This document shows positions 45,630 to 53,165 of a DNA stretch of 64,000 nucleotides, in pieces. The notes under the pieces are model-generated. The model searched no databases. It saw only the letters and a list, made by a program, of their open reading frames with translations, and had not been told where the DNA came from. Both the position numbers and the translations under genes were made by a program. The first letter of the stretch is position 1. The number at the start of each line of letters is the position of its first letter. Source of the DNA: Brevundimonas sp. AJA228-03 (GTDB lineage: Bacteria > Pseudomonadota > Alphaproteobacteria > Caulobacterales > Caulobacteraceae); contig NZ_CP059297.1 of assembly GCF_017795885.1 (NCBI RefSeq), positions 1,431,001 through 1,495,000 on the forward strand, given 5' to 3'.

Positions 45630-46734
45630 TCTGATCCCACCTAACCTCGCCGCGACGTTGGACGCGGCGAGGCGTCTGGCCGATCCATTCGAGGACATCC
45701 GGCGACGGGACGAGATGTTGCGCGCGAGCGGAGTGCTCGGTCTGGCCGACCGCATGAAGCTGGACACCCCGCTCGCCTACGCGGCGATGGGCCGGAATCC
45801 GCTTCTGGAGCGGATGCAGGTTGCCGGCGCCATCATGAAGGCCCAGGCGGACGCGGACCGCGTCTATCGCGCCGCGTTTCCAAACGGCCTGATCGAACAG
45901 GCCGAGAGGATCGCTCAACTGTCGGCGGGGTTCGCCTTGCCCGATGTCCTTGAACGCTTCCGGACGCCGACGGACAGTTTTGTTGATCGCATCCTTCGGC
46001 TGTCGGACGGCGGTCTTGGCGCCAGCGCCTTGGCGATCGCGCGGCCGGCCCAGATCGAGGCCTTCGCGCGGGCGTCGGCGATGGCGGACATGTTCGCCGA
46101 GAGCGACCGGCTGACCCGCGGTGTGCGAGAGGCCGTCGGCGTCTTCTCCATCACGGACATGCCGCAGTTCGCGAACCTGGCCGGCTATCGCCATTTCCTC
46201 GACGCCGCCGGCTTGCGGCTGTCGCATTGGCCGAGGCGGCGTCTTCTGACCATGGCCGAGAAGCGGCGTCGCCTGAAGGCGCGTCTTCAGGCCAATTCCG
46301 CTCCGCCGCATGTGAAGCGCGCCAAGACGCTTGTTCACCGCTACGAACTGACCCTGCGGGAAATTCTCGATGCGGTGATGGCGGAGACCTACGGCGAGGA
46401 TTGGCCGGATGAGCGTCTGCCGCTGTGCGACTGCAAGGATTTGCTCGGGAAGTGGAAGAATCGGGGAGGCGAGGTTCTCGACCACGCCGACTACACACAC
46501 TACGCCCGGATCATGAGCCATCCGGAGCATTTCCAGGCGATCTTCGAGGCCGGTTTCGACGACCCGGAGGCGGTGTTCGATCTTCTCAAACAGGCCGGAA
46601 AGCTCCGCGCCGCATCACACCATGCGCACCTGTTCACGCCCGAGGATCTGAAGGCGCTTCGCCTGACGTGGAACCAGATCGAGACGGGATTGCTCGCGCT
46701 CACGCCGGATTTCGAACTGGATTGGGCGGGCTAG
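45613..46734 (+). CDS. Hypothetical protein with C-terminal Swt1/HEPN-like region
   Basis: A 373-residue helical protein overlapping the MNT-HEPN fusion gene by 17 bases. The N-terminal part has no recognised domain. The C-terminal part, from about residue 240, reads RAKTLVHRYELTLREILDAVMAETYGEDWP...MSHPEHFQAIFEAGF...LKQAGKLRAASHHAHLFTPEDLKALRLTW. That resembles Swt1-type HEPN-like domains with an R-A-A-S-H element. It is probably the partner of the upstream fusion protein. The domain call is by pattern and tentative. Confidence 0.65.
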   Translation: MTLPRDLIPPNLAATLDAARRLADPFEDIRRRDEMLRASGVLGLADRMKLDTPLAYAAMGRNPLLERMQVAGAIMKAQADADRVYRAAFPNGLIEQAERIAQLSAGFALPDVLERFRTPTDSFVDRILRLSDGGLGASALAIARPAQIEAFARASAMADMFAESDRLTRGVREAVGVFSITDMPQFANLAGYRHFLDAAGLRLSHWPRRRLLTMAEKRRRLKARLQANSAPPHVKRAKTLVHRYELTLREILDAVMAETYGEDWPDERLPLCDCKDLLGKWKNRGGEVLDHADYTHYARIMSHPEHFQAIFEAGFDDPEAVFDLLKQAGKLRAASHHAHLFTPEDLKALRLTWNQIETGLLALTPDFELDWAG

Positions 46735-46760
46735 GCTGACGGAGCGACAGCGAGCGGCCG

Positions 46761-46991
46761 TCAGTGCAGCACTTCGCCGCCGACTGGATTGACCTGACGC
46801 AGCTGACCGGCCGCGTCCTGGACGAAGACCTCAACCCGAGCGCCCTTGTCGATCAGCGTCGTCGCCTTCACGAGCGCGGACTCGATGGCGTCGACGCTGA
46901 AATCGAAATGCCCGGAATTCCGGCCGTCGCGGAGAACGCGCCAGTCGCCGTCGCCGCGGATCACCGTGAACTGGATCGTGTCGGGGTGCAT
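46761..46991 (-). CDS. Small DUF2188-like protein
   Basis: A 76-residue soluble protein (IQFTVIRGDGDWRVLRDGRNSGHFDFSVDAIESALVKATTLIDKGARVEVFVQDAAGQL) with the strand-helix-strand layout of DUF2188 proteins. An AAGGAG lies 14 bases upstream of the ATG and 8 bases upstream of an in-frame TTG at 46997, which may be the true start. It is convergent with the Swt1-like gene and 67 bp downstream of the ICMT-like gene on the same strand. Function is unknown. Confidence 0.6.
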   Translation of the reverse strand: MHPDTIQFTVIRGDGDWRVLRDGRNSGHFDFSVDAIESALVKATTLIDKGARVEVFVQDAAGQLRQVNPVGGEVLH

Positions 46992-47058
46992 CGCCAAGGG
47001 ATCACTCCTTCCCTCTCCGCCCGTGACGCCAGCGGTTGGGCTCAACCTACAGGGCTTC

Positions 47059-47682
47059 TCAGGGCAAGTTCAACAACACCCTGATCCAGCCGATATGCTG
47101 GAAATGCTCCACGCCCTCGAACAGCGGAAAGGCGATCAACATGACGAGGCCGTCTCGCAGCGTCGTCAGGAAGAAGCGAGGGCGAACCTCGATCACCTCC
47201 CGGTCGCGCCATTTGGTGAAGTCGGGCCAGAAGCGCGGGGTGCGCGCGACATAGGCGGCATAGTTCGGCCCGAAAGCCTCCGAGAGCCAGGCCTCTTCTC
47301 GCTTCACCGTCGCGGCGAACACCAGCACGGCGATGAGGACAAACAGGGCGGCGATCGTCAGGCTGCCGGTCTGGGCGCCCATGCCGAAGGCGCCCAGGAA
47401 GCTGAAGACATAGAGGGGATTGCGGCTGAGGGAGTAGGGGCCGCGATCGACGATCTCGGCCTTCTTGCGACCGCCGATATAGAGGGAGCACCAAGCCCGG
47501 CCGACGATGCAAACGACGATCGCGGCGATGCCCACGGTTTCAAGGCCTTCGTGGAGTTCGGTCTCGCCGCCGAGCGACTGGCTGATCGCCGCGAGCGCGA
47601 TCACCGCCAGAATGCCGATCAGCAGGACCGCCTTGCGGATCAGTTGAACCCGTCGAAGATCAAGAGACTGGGTGGTCGACAT
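47059..47682 (-). CDS. ICMT-like membrane methyltransferase, paralogue of the 5609-6238 gene
   Basis: A 207-residue membrane protein with the ICMT signature GPYSLSRNPLYVFSF and KREEAWLSEAFGPNYAAYVARTP. It aligns along its whole length with the chromosomal gene at 5609-6238, more than half of the residues being identical by eye, including VGRAWCSLYIGGRKKAEIV and RPRFFLTT. It is thus a full-length second copy carried by the element. It is immediately downstream of the COG4705-like gene on the same strand (43-bp gap). Substrate unknown. Confidence 0.82.
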   Translation of the reverse strand: MSTTQSLDLRRVQLIRKAVLLIGILAVIALAAISQSLGGETELHEGLETVGIAAIVVCIVGRAWCSLYIGGRKKAEIVDRGPYSLSRNPLYVFSFLGAFGMGAQTGSLTIAALFVLIAVLVFAATVKREEAWLSEAFGPNYAAYVARTPRFWPDFTKWRDREVIEVRPRFFLTTLRDGLVMLIAFPLFEGVEHFQHIGWIRVLLNLP

Positions 47683-47725
47683 AAGGACTCCGTCGAGACC
47701 GGGTGAGAGGAAAGCGTCGGTGCGC

Positions 47726-48496
47726 CTAAGCGGGTGCGGCTGTTCTGCGGCCGGCCCGCCAACTGGTGAAGGCGATCAACGCGATCAGAACAGCCAGAAG
47801 CACCGCTGTCGAGCCGATGGTGCCGAACCCCAGCCCGCCCTTGTCCGGGGTCTTGGTCAGTAGGTCGCCCATGGTCGCGCCGAACGGCCGGGTCAGCACG
47901 AAGGCGATCCAGAACAGCACCGTGCGCGAAACTCGCGTGAAGAAATAGGCCAGGACCGTCAGGCCGATCCCGGCCGCGATCAGCAGATTGCTGAGTCCGT
48001 AGCCGAGGCCGGAGCTGTCGGCGAGGAAGTCTCCCAGCGCCGTGCCCAGGGTGTTCGAGACCAGGATGGCGATCCAGTAGAAGGTCTCGACCTTGGGATC
48101 ACGGATATGATCGACCGCGATCGACCCCATCGTCAGTCGCCACGTCGCGAGGACGGCCACCAGTGTGACGCCGATGATCGTTGCGCCCGTCGCATAGCCG
48201 AGGCCCAGGCTGCGATCCATGAAGTCGGAGATCGTCGTCCCGGCCGTGCTCGTGGCCAGGATGACCGACCAGTAGAGGAAGGGGTGGAAGCGTTTGGCGC
48301 GCAGTTGCAGCACCAGGGTGGCGATGAAGAAGGTCAACAGCACCACCGAGCTTGCCGCATAGCCGATCTTCAGCGTCATCGACAGGAGGTCGCCGCCGGT
48401 CTCGCCCACAGTGGTGGCGCAGATCTTCATGATCCAGAAGGCCAGGGTGACCGTCGCGACCTTGTTGGCCTCGGTCATGGTCTCGGTTGTCGCCAC
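47726..48496 (-). CDS. COG4705-type membrane protein with four internal repeats
   Basis: A 256-residue membrane protein with about eight hydrophobic segments arranged as four related units. Each carries a polar (G)xxxxDxxx motif: TVGETGGDLLSMTL, STAGTTISDFMDRSLGLGYA, NTLGTALGDFLADSSGLGYG and RPFGATMGDLLTKTPDKGGLGFG. The GTG start at 48496 (VATTETMTEANK) has GGAGA 8 bases upstream; an ATG at 48478 is the alternative. The repeated acidic motifs suggest an ion or manganese-type transporter, but that is inference; the family is uncharacterised. Confidence 0.8.
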   Translation of the reverse strand: MATTETMTEANKVATVTLAFWIMKICATTVGETGGDLLSMTLKIGYAASSVVLLTFFIATLVLQLRAKRFHPFLYWSVILATSTAGTTISDFMDRSLGLGYATGATIIGVTLVAVLATWRLTMGSIAVDHIRDPKVETFYWIAILVSNTLGTALGDFLADSSGLGYGLSNLLIAAGIGLTVLAYFFTRVSRTVLFWIAFVLTRPFGATMGDLLTKTPDKGGLGFGTIGSTAVLLAVLIALIAFTSWRAGRRTAAPA

Positions 48497-48933
48497 GGTA
48501 TGATCTCCGGCGGCGGCGTTCCGGTTGGGCCGTCGAAGCGTGACCGTGATCCTCGATTGCGGCGAAATCGGCGCGTTCCGGGGTGGCGCTTTGGTTTGCG
48601 GGCCAGAAGGCCGAACCGGAGCAGGCCGTCCCGTGGGAGGTGGCGTCGAGGCGGGGTGGTGGTCTCTCGTTGGCGCGCCAGCCCGCGCGGCCTCTCGAAG
48701 GGCTTGATCTGACCGAAAGCCGGCCGTCTTCCGCAACCGGGCGGGTCGAGTTTCTTCCCCGGCCTGACGGCCTCCTCGCGCGAGCCAAGAAACACGCCCC
48801 GCCCGGTCCTTCGCATGCGCTGCGGGGTCTCTCACGCCTGCGGCGCTCCGACCTGCGGGCCGTCCGTCTCCCGGTCCGTCGATCGCCATCGAGGCCGCGG
48901 CAGGCGTGGCCCGACAGCAAAGGAGAGACCACC
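48497..48933. other. 437-bp leader between the COG4705-like gene and the DUF736 gene
   Basis: No gene is supported. A frame continuous with DUF736 runs through most of it, but its product is low-complexity and Arg/Pro-rich, and the DUF736 start has an excellent ribosome site. The region is GC-rich with several short palindromes and must contain two divergent promoters. Confidence 0.5.
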
Positions 48934-49230
48934 ATGGCCACCATCGGAACCTTCACCCAGCAAGCGGACGGCAGCTACAGCGGTTCGATCAAGACCCTGA
49001 CCCTCAACGTCAAGGCGGCCCAACTCCGGGCCAATGAGAAGACCGACGACAAGGCTCCCGACTTCCGCATCTTTTCCGGTCAGACCGAGTTCGGCGCCGC
49101 CTGGAAGAAGACGAGCCTACAGAACCGCGAGTACCTGTCGGTCAAGCTCGACGATCCCAGCTTCCCGGCTCCGATCTACGCCTCGCTGGTCGAGATCGAC
49201 GGCGGACACAGCCTGATCTGGTCCCGCTGA
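48934..49230 (+). CDS. DUF736 family protein
   Basis: A 98-residue soluble protein of the DUF736 family, common on conjugative plasmids and ICEs of alphaproteobacteria. It has the typical opening [31 protein letters not shown], then [21 protein letters not shown] and [22 protein letters not shown] lies 7 bases before the ATG. A perfect hairpin follows the stop. The molecular role is not known, though its association with transfer modules is consistent. Confidence 0.9.
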   Translation: MATIGTFTQQADGSYSGSIKTLTLNVKAAQLRANEKTDDKAPDFRIFSGQTEFGAAWKKTSLQNREYLSVKLDDPSFPAPIYASLVEIDGGHSLIWSR

Positions 49231-49239
49231 CCGGACCGC

Positions 49240-49263
49240 GGCGGCGCTGCCGACAGCGCCGCC
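49240..49263 (+). terminator. Hairpin after DUF736
   Basis: GGCGGCGCTG-CCGA-CAGCGCCGCC is a perfect 10-bp stem with a 4-base loop, 9 bp after the stop codon. No T-tract follows, so termination would be Rho-assisted or partial. Confidence 0.6.
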
Positions 49264-49317
49264 GCCTCTGGTTCGGATTGACGGAGAAACGAGCGGGACC
49301 CATGGCCGGGGCGGATT

Positions 49318-51168
49318 TTACAGTTGAGCATCGATGTGCGGCGCGACCTGGCTGCTCCAGTTGCGAAGGAGTGGCCAGCAGGTCAGCTGATACATCAGCC
49401 AGCACGCATAGACGGCGTCGTGATGGAAGCAGCCGCCGGCGCCGATCCGACCGTGCGCAACGGAATGCCGCAATGCAGATCCCGCCCGAAAGTCGAAGAG
49501 CAACTCGAGTTCCAGGACCACAGCGGGAGGAAGTATGGCTTCCAGCTGTGGTCTCAACCGACCGAGCAAGGCGTTAAGCGACACATTCTCTTCTGTCATA
49601 TCTTCGAACTCGACCGTCGGATCATGGCCCGCAACCCTCAGCACATGACGCAGACAGGGCTCCAGTTGGGGGATCAGCAAATGAACGGCTGACCGATCAT
49701 CGCCTTGCAGCAGGCGAAGGAAACCCAGACTCATCAGGCCGACCTGTTCGCGGCGGACGAAGGGCGACTGCCCGACGATGGGCAGCAGGTGGCGCTCTTC
49801 GAGATTGTGCCGCGTCGCCAAGGTCAGCCGCGCCGGATCAAACCGGCCCTCGATGATGATCCGGCGCCGAAAGCCTTCGCTCTCGTTGATGCGCTCTTTC
49901 ATCCAATCGTCGTCCGGGTCTTCGCGATCACCCGTCGGCGTGTTGGCGGCGGTTCGTCCATCCTCGTCCGAATGCCGCTTGGACATCATGGCGCCGAGGG
50001 GAAAACGGTCCAGGGACCGGAGGGCCTCGGCCTGCAAATCTTCGACCGGCTGCGACCGGCCGATGACGGCCAACTCCTTCATCCCCGCGCCAAGAGACAA
50101 GGCCTCGAACGTTCGGAACGCCTCATCGCGCTCATCTCCCAAATCGAGGGGAATGCGGGTCATGACGAATTCCGAGAGCGAGTCCTCCTGAAGGTCCCGG
50201 AGCTCGCGCCGTAGCTCGCGCCGCCAGTTGTCCTGGCCCTGTACCCCACGTAGCGCGAGGAGCGCCGTCTGAACCCAGTGCGCTTCCGCACCGGCGCCGC
50301 TGACCTGGCCGCGCATCCTGAGGATCTGCCTGACGGCGCTGAGCTGACACCGGCGCTGGGCATCCTCATTCCCGGCCTGGAGGTGGATTTGAGCGGCCCT
50401 GTCGAAGAGGCGGCTGACCGCGAGTGGATCATACCGTTCAGGAGCGTCGTCGCCGACTGTCTCCAAGTCGGCAGCTACCGCTTTCGCCGGGATCAAGTCG
50501 TAGTAGAGCGCAAGGTCCGCTGTTGCGCCGAAGACCGTGACGACCCGGCTTGTCTTGCCTCGTTCGTAGAGTCGGCACAGCGCATCGCCAGACACCGCAT
50601 CCCGCTGACCGCGCTTGGTGATCCTGCGGGCAAGTTGAAGAGCTCGATGCGCCGCGTCCAAGGTTTCGAAGGCAACGGGACCGGCGACCCCGTACCGCGG
50701 AGTGACGACGCCAGCGAGAAGCCGGTCGACCCAACCGCAATAGGCGTCGACAGCCATCCGCGCCGCATCCCCGCGAGCTCGGTGATTGGTCCATGCGATA
50801 TCAGCGAGGCGCGCGCGGAGTCCGATGTGCGAGACCTGTCTGGCGACCTCGATAAACGCCTCAATTTGGGGCGCGAAGTCCTCGACCGCAGGCGCACGCC
50901 AACCAACGCCGATAGCCCGCGGCCCCCACGGCGCCCCTTGATCGGATGGACGGAGCACCAGCCCCACGGCGCCCGCGAGCCAGAACCAGGGCGCTCCACC
51001 TGTGCCTGACGTGTTTCTGAAACGCTCCAGAAAACGGGCTTCCAAGGCTCCCGGTTCATCATGGGGAATGCCGACGGAGAGGGCCTCTATCTCCGCGACA
51101 TCGAACTCGGTCGCGGGGACCGGCGGCGGGGGCCAGGTTAACTGGCTCCCAGGCTCGTGGGGCGACAT
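49318..51168 (-). CDS. DUF4209-like protein with HEPN-type C-terminus
   Basis: A 616-residue soluble protein. The N-terminal two thirds are helical and repeat-like (PRYGVAGPVAFETLDAAHRALQLARRITKRGQRD, SRLFDRAAQIHLQAGNEDAQRRCQLSAVRQIL). The C-terminus, LELELLFDFRAGSALRHSVAHGRIG, is the DUF4209 signature and contains RHSVAH, an Rx4H motif as in HEPN ribonucleases. The start at 51168 (MSPHEPGSQL) is chosen because longer frames cross the putative oriT region and give Arg/Pro-rich sequence. It reads away from mobC. A defence-effector role is possible but inferred. Confidence 0.75.
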   Translation of the reverse strand: MSPHEPGSQLTWPPPPVPATEFDVAEIEALSVGIPHDEPGALEARFLERFRNTSGTGGAPWFWLAGAVGLVLRPSDQGAPWGPRAIGVGWRAPAVEDFAPQIEAFIEVARQVSHIGLRARLADIAWTNHRARGDAARMAVDAYCGWVDRLLAGVVTPRYGVAGPVAFETLDAAHRALQLARRITKRGQRDAVSGDALCRLYERGKTSRVVTVFGATADLALYYDLIPAKAVAADLETVGDDAPERYDPLAVSRLFDRAAQIHLQAGNEDAQRRCQLSAVRQILRMRGQVSGAGAEAHWVQTALLALRGVQGQDNWRRELRRELRDLQEDSLSEFVMTRIPLDLGDERDEAFRTFEALSLGAGMKELAVIGRSQPVEDLQAEALRSLDRFPLGAMMSKRHSDEDGRTAANTPTGDREDPDDDWMKERINESEGFRRRIIIEGRFDPARLTLATRHNLEERHLLPIVGQSPFVRREQVGLMSLGFLRLLQGDDRSAVHLLIPQLEPCLRHVLRVAGHDPTVEFEDMTEENVSLNALLGRLRPQLEAILPPAVVLELELLFDFRAGSALRHSVAHGRIGAGGCFHHDAVYACWLMYQLTCWPLLRNWSSQVAPHIDAQL

Positions 51169-51337
51169 CGGCAGACTCTCTTCTTGACCAATAACTAGGC
51201 GTGAGGGGCCACGCTTTGTCCACTCAATCCCGCCGGCTGGGGCGCCCGTTGGGCGGCGGGCGAGCGGCCGTGAAGCGGACGCCGAGGGGAGGGCGGGCAG
51301 CACCGGAGGCCTACGGGGCGAGGGTGGTAACGGTCTA

Positions 51338-51349
51338 GGGCAGGATAGG
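51338..51349 (-). other. Probable oriT nic region (RP4-like)
   Basis: On the minus strand the sequence CCTATCCTGCCC matches the RP4/IncP nic core (CCTATCCTG|CCC), placing the nick between 51341 and 51340. It lies 36 bp upstream of mobC and the MOBP-type relaxase, in the 217-bp noncoding stretch 51169-51385. Location and motif together support an origin of transfer; a flanking inverted repeat was not clearly seen. Confidence 0.7.
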
Positions 51350-51385
51350 CTTTGCGCCGGCAATGTCTGACAGACCCGCTTTCCG

Positions 51386-51907
51386 ATGGACCGCCTCACC
51401 CTTCGCCTCTCGCCCGATCTGATCCGCCGGTTCGACGCCGCCGCGGCCGGGCAGGGCGGACGGTCGCGGCTCCTGCGACGGCTCATGGAAGGTGCCGCTC
51501 AGGCATCTCTGCCGGCGCCGACGGAAGCGCTGCCCGCGCCTCACTCGGGCAAGCTGACCCTGCGCTTGGGCGAGGCCGACTTGCGTCTCCTGGAGGCCGA
51601 GGCGGCTGCGAGGGGCCTGTCGCGAACCCAATGGAGTGTGGCGCTCATCCGTCGCCGCATTCACGATCGCCCGCAATTCAGCCGACCCGAGACTCTCGCG
51701 CTGATCGAAGTGCGGCGCGAGCTCAGGCGCATCGGCGTCAACGTCAACCAGATCGCCCGCGCGCTGAACACCGCCGTGATGGAGGGCGCGGTGCTGGATG
51801 TGGAGGTCAAGCAGCTGGGGGCGTTCCAGACCGAGATCGCGGCCTGGGTCGATGCGCTCGGCGAGGCCTTCGAGGGCAACCTGGCCTACTGGGGCCCGGC
51901 GCCGTGA
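51386..51907 (+). CDS. mobC: MobC-like relaxosome accessory protein
   Basis: A 173-residue protein. An N-terminal ribbon-helix-helix-like part (MDRLTLRLSPDLIRRFDAAAAGQGGRSRLLRRLM) precedes a similar second strand (KLTLRLGEADLRLLEAEAAARGLSRTQWSVALI). The MobC signature ELRRIGVNVNQIARALNTAV follows. MobC proteins bind oriT and help the relaxase open the strand. It starts 36 bp after the putative nic site and overlaps the relaxase gene by 4 bases (GTGA). Confidence 0.85.
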   Translation: MDRLTLRLSPDLIRRFDAAAAGQGGRSRLLRRLMEGAAQASLPAPTEALPAPHSGKLTLRLGEADLRLLEAEAAARGLSRTQWSVALIRRRIHDRPQFSRPETLALIEVRRELRRIGVNVNQIARALNTAVMEGAVLDVEVKQLGAFQTEIAAWVDALGEAFEGNLAYWGPAP

Positions 51908-52902
51908 CGGATTTTCGGTCGTCGCGCGGGTTCGAGGAGGCGCTGCGTCCGCCCGTCGATATCCGGCGCGCCCGGATCACGACCGCAGTGTTGCGGCCGC
52001 CTCGCGGCGGCGGCGAAGATCCGGCGGTCCGGTTCACGCGGGTGGCGCGCCGCGCGCCGGAGGTGATGGTGAAGATCACCGGCCGAACCCGGGACGGCGC
52101 GCATCTGAAGGCTCACCTCGACTACATCAGCCGCAACGGCGCCCTGGCGCTGGCAGGGCCGGACGGGGAACGGCTGGAAGGACGTGGGCAGGTGCGGGAC
52201 CTGGCGCGCGACTGGGCTGAAGAGTTTGCGCTTGAACCCGGGCGCAGACGGGACGCCTCGATCACCCTGTCGGTCGTGTTGAGCATGCCGGCCGGCACCG
52301 ACGCCGTCCGTCTTCATGATGCGGCGCGGGCCTTTGCGGCGGAGACGTTCGGCGAACGCTTTCCCTATGTCTTCGCCCTGCACGACGAGGGACGACACCC
52401 CCATGTCCATCTGGCGGTGCGAAGACTTGGGCGGGACGGCGAGCGCCTGAACCCGCGCAAGGCGGACCTGCAGGCCTGGCGGGAAGGGTTCGCCCACGCC
52501 CTTCGAGATCGGTCCATCGATGCCGAAGCGACGCCTCGCCGCACGCGCGGCGTTACCCGCAAGGCCGAACGCATCCCGGTACGCAAGATGCGGGAGCGGT
52601 TCGCAGCGGGGGAAGGGGCGTTGCCCGAGGTGCTCGCCGGCGCCTATCGGGCGGCGCTCGCGGGGGGCGGACGCGAAGGGCCCTGGCTGGCCGCCATCCG
52701 AACGCGAGAGTTGGCCGTCCGGCGCGCCTTGGTGGCCGAGGCCGTGCGTCTGTCGCGATCGGACCGGCCCGGGGATCGCGCCTTGGCGGTGTTGGTCGAA
52801 CGGTTCGTGCGGGAACGACCGGCGGCGATGACCCGCGACCAGGCGCTACGAAACAAGGTGGTCGAGCCTCAGCGCGGCGATGGCCGGAGGCGCAATCGAT
52901 AG
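51904..52902 (+). CDS. MOBP/VirD2-type relaxase
   Basis: A 332-residue relaxase that nicks oriT and leads the transferred strand. Motif I has the Tyr in LKAHLDYISRNGALAL. Motif III is the histidine triad in FALHDEGRHPHVHLAVRRLG. KNITGRTRDGAHL-like VKITGRTRDGAHL precedes motif I. The GTG start is coupled to the mobC stop. At 332 residues it is shorter than RP4 TraI and has only a brief basic C-terminal part ending PQRGDGRRRNR; a separate LPD7 protein in the transfer operon may supply what is fused to larger relaxases. Confidence 0.88.
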   Translation: MTDFRSSRGFEEALRPPVDIRRARITTAVLRPPRGGGEDPAVRFTRVARRAPEVMVKITGRTRDGAHLKAHLDYISRNGALALAGPDGERLEGRGQVRDLARDWAEEFALEPGRRRDASITLSVVLSMPAGTDAVRLHDAARAFAAETFGERFPYVFALHDEGRHPHVHLAVRRLGRDGERLNPRKADLQAWREGFAHALRDRSIDAEATPRRTRGVTRKAERIPVRKMRERFAAGEGALPEVLAGAYRAALAGGGREGPWLAAIRTRELAVRRALVAEAVRLSRSDRPGDRALAVLVERFVRERPAAMTRDQALRNKVVEPQRGDGRRRNR

Positions 52903-52954
52903 GGGCGCGGCCCACGGCCCATGCTCTCCGCACTCCAATGGCATGGATTTGCGA

Positions 52955-52984
52955 GTGTCAGAAACTGGACTCTCTTTCTGACAC
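52955..52984 (+). promoter_or_regulatory. Palindromic operator before an AbiEi/DUF6088-like remnant
   Basis: GTGTCAGAAA and TTTCTGACAC form a perfect 10-bp inverted repeat with a 10-base spacer, ending 10 bp before the ATG of the remnant at 52995. Operators of this kind precede AbiEi-type antitoxin genes. The remainder of 52903-52994 holds nothing else visible. Confidence 0.65.
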
Positions 52985-52994
52985 GGAGACCGTA

Positions 52995-53102
52995 ATGCAA
53001 TTTCTCGCTGACCAGATCTTCGACCGCGCCAGGACGTTGCCGGAAGGCGCGCCCATCGTCGCCAAATCGCCGTTGCAGATCTCCCTGGAGGGAGTGAGTT
53101 AG
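52995..53102 (+). pseudogene. Truncated AbiEi/DUF6088-like antitoxin start
   Basis: A 35-codon frame, MQFLADQIFDRARTLPEGAPIVAKSPLQISLEGVS, whose first ~28 residues resemble the N-terminus of DUF6088/AbiEi-like proteins (..ADQIF.RA..LPEGAP..AK..L.LG). The family continues with GSRAAVDQALSRL..., which is missing here. The sequence stops soon after, next to the 3' end of a methyltransferase gene. It therefore looks like a gene cut short by deletion, with its operator left in place. Confidence 0.55.
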
Positions 53103-53165
53103 AAGGTCTGCGGATTTTTAAGCCCGATAGCTGCGAGCTGACTCCGCCGAGCGGATGTCGCCTTT

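Noticed and set aside
48583..48933. Upstream extension of the DUF736 frame by 117 residues
   Set aside because: Low-complexity Arg/Pro-rich product, while the internal ATG has an ideal AGGAGA site and starts the conserved domain.
51169..51486. N-terminal extension of the DUF4209-like protein
   Set aside because: It would run through the putative oriT and overlap mobC; the sequence is Arg/Pro-rich with no domain character.
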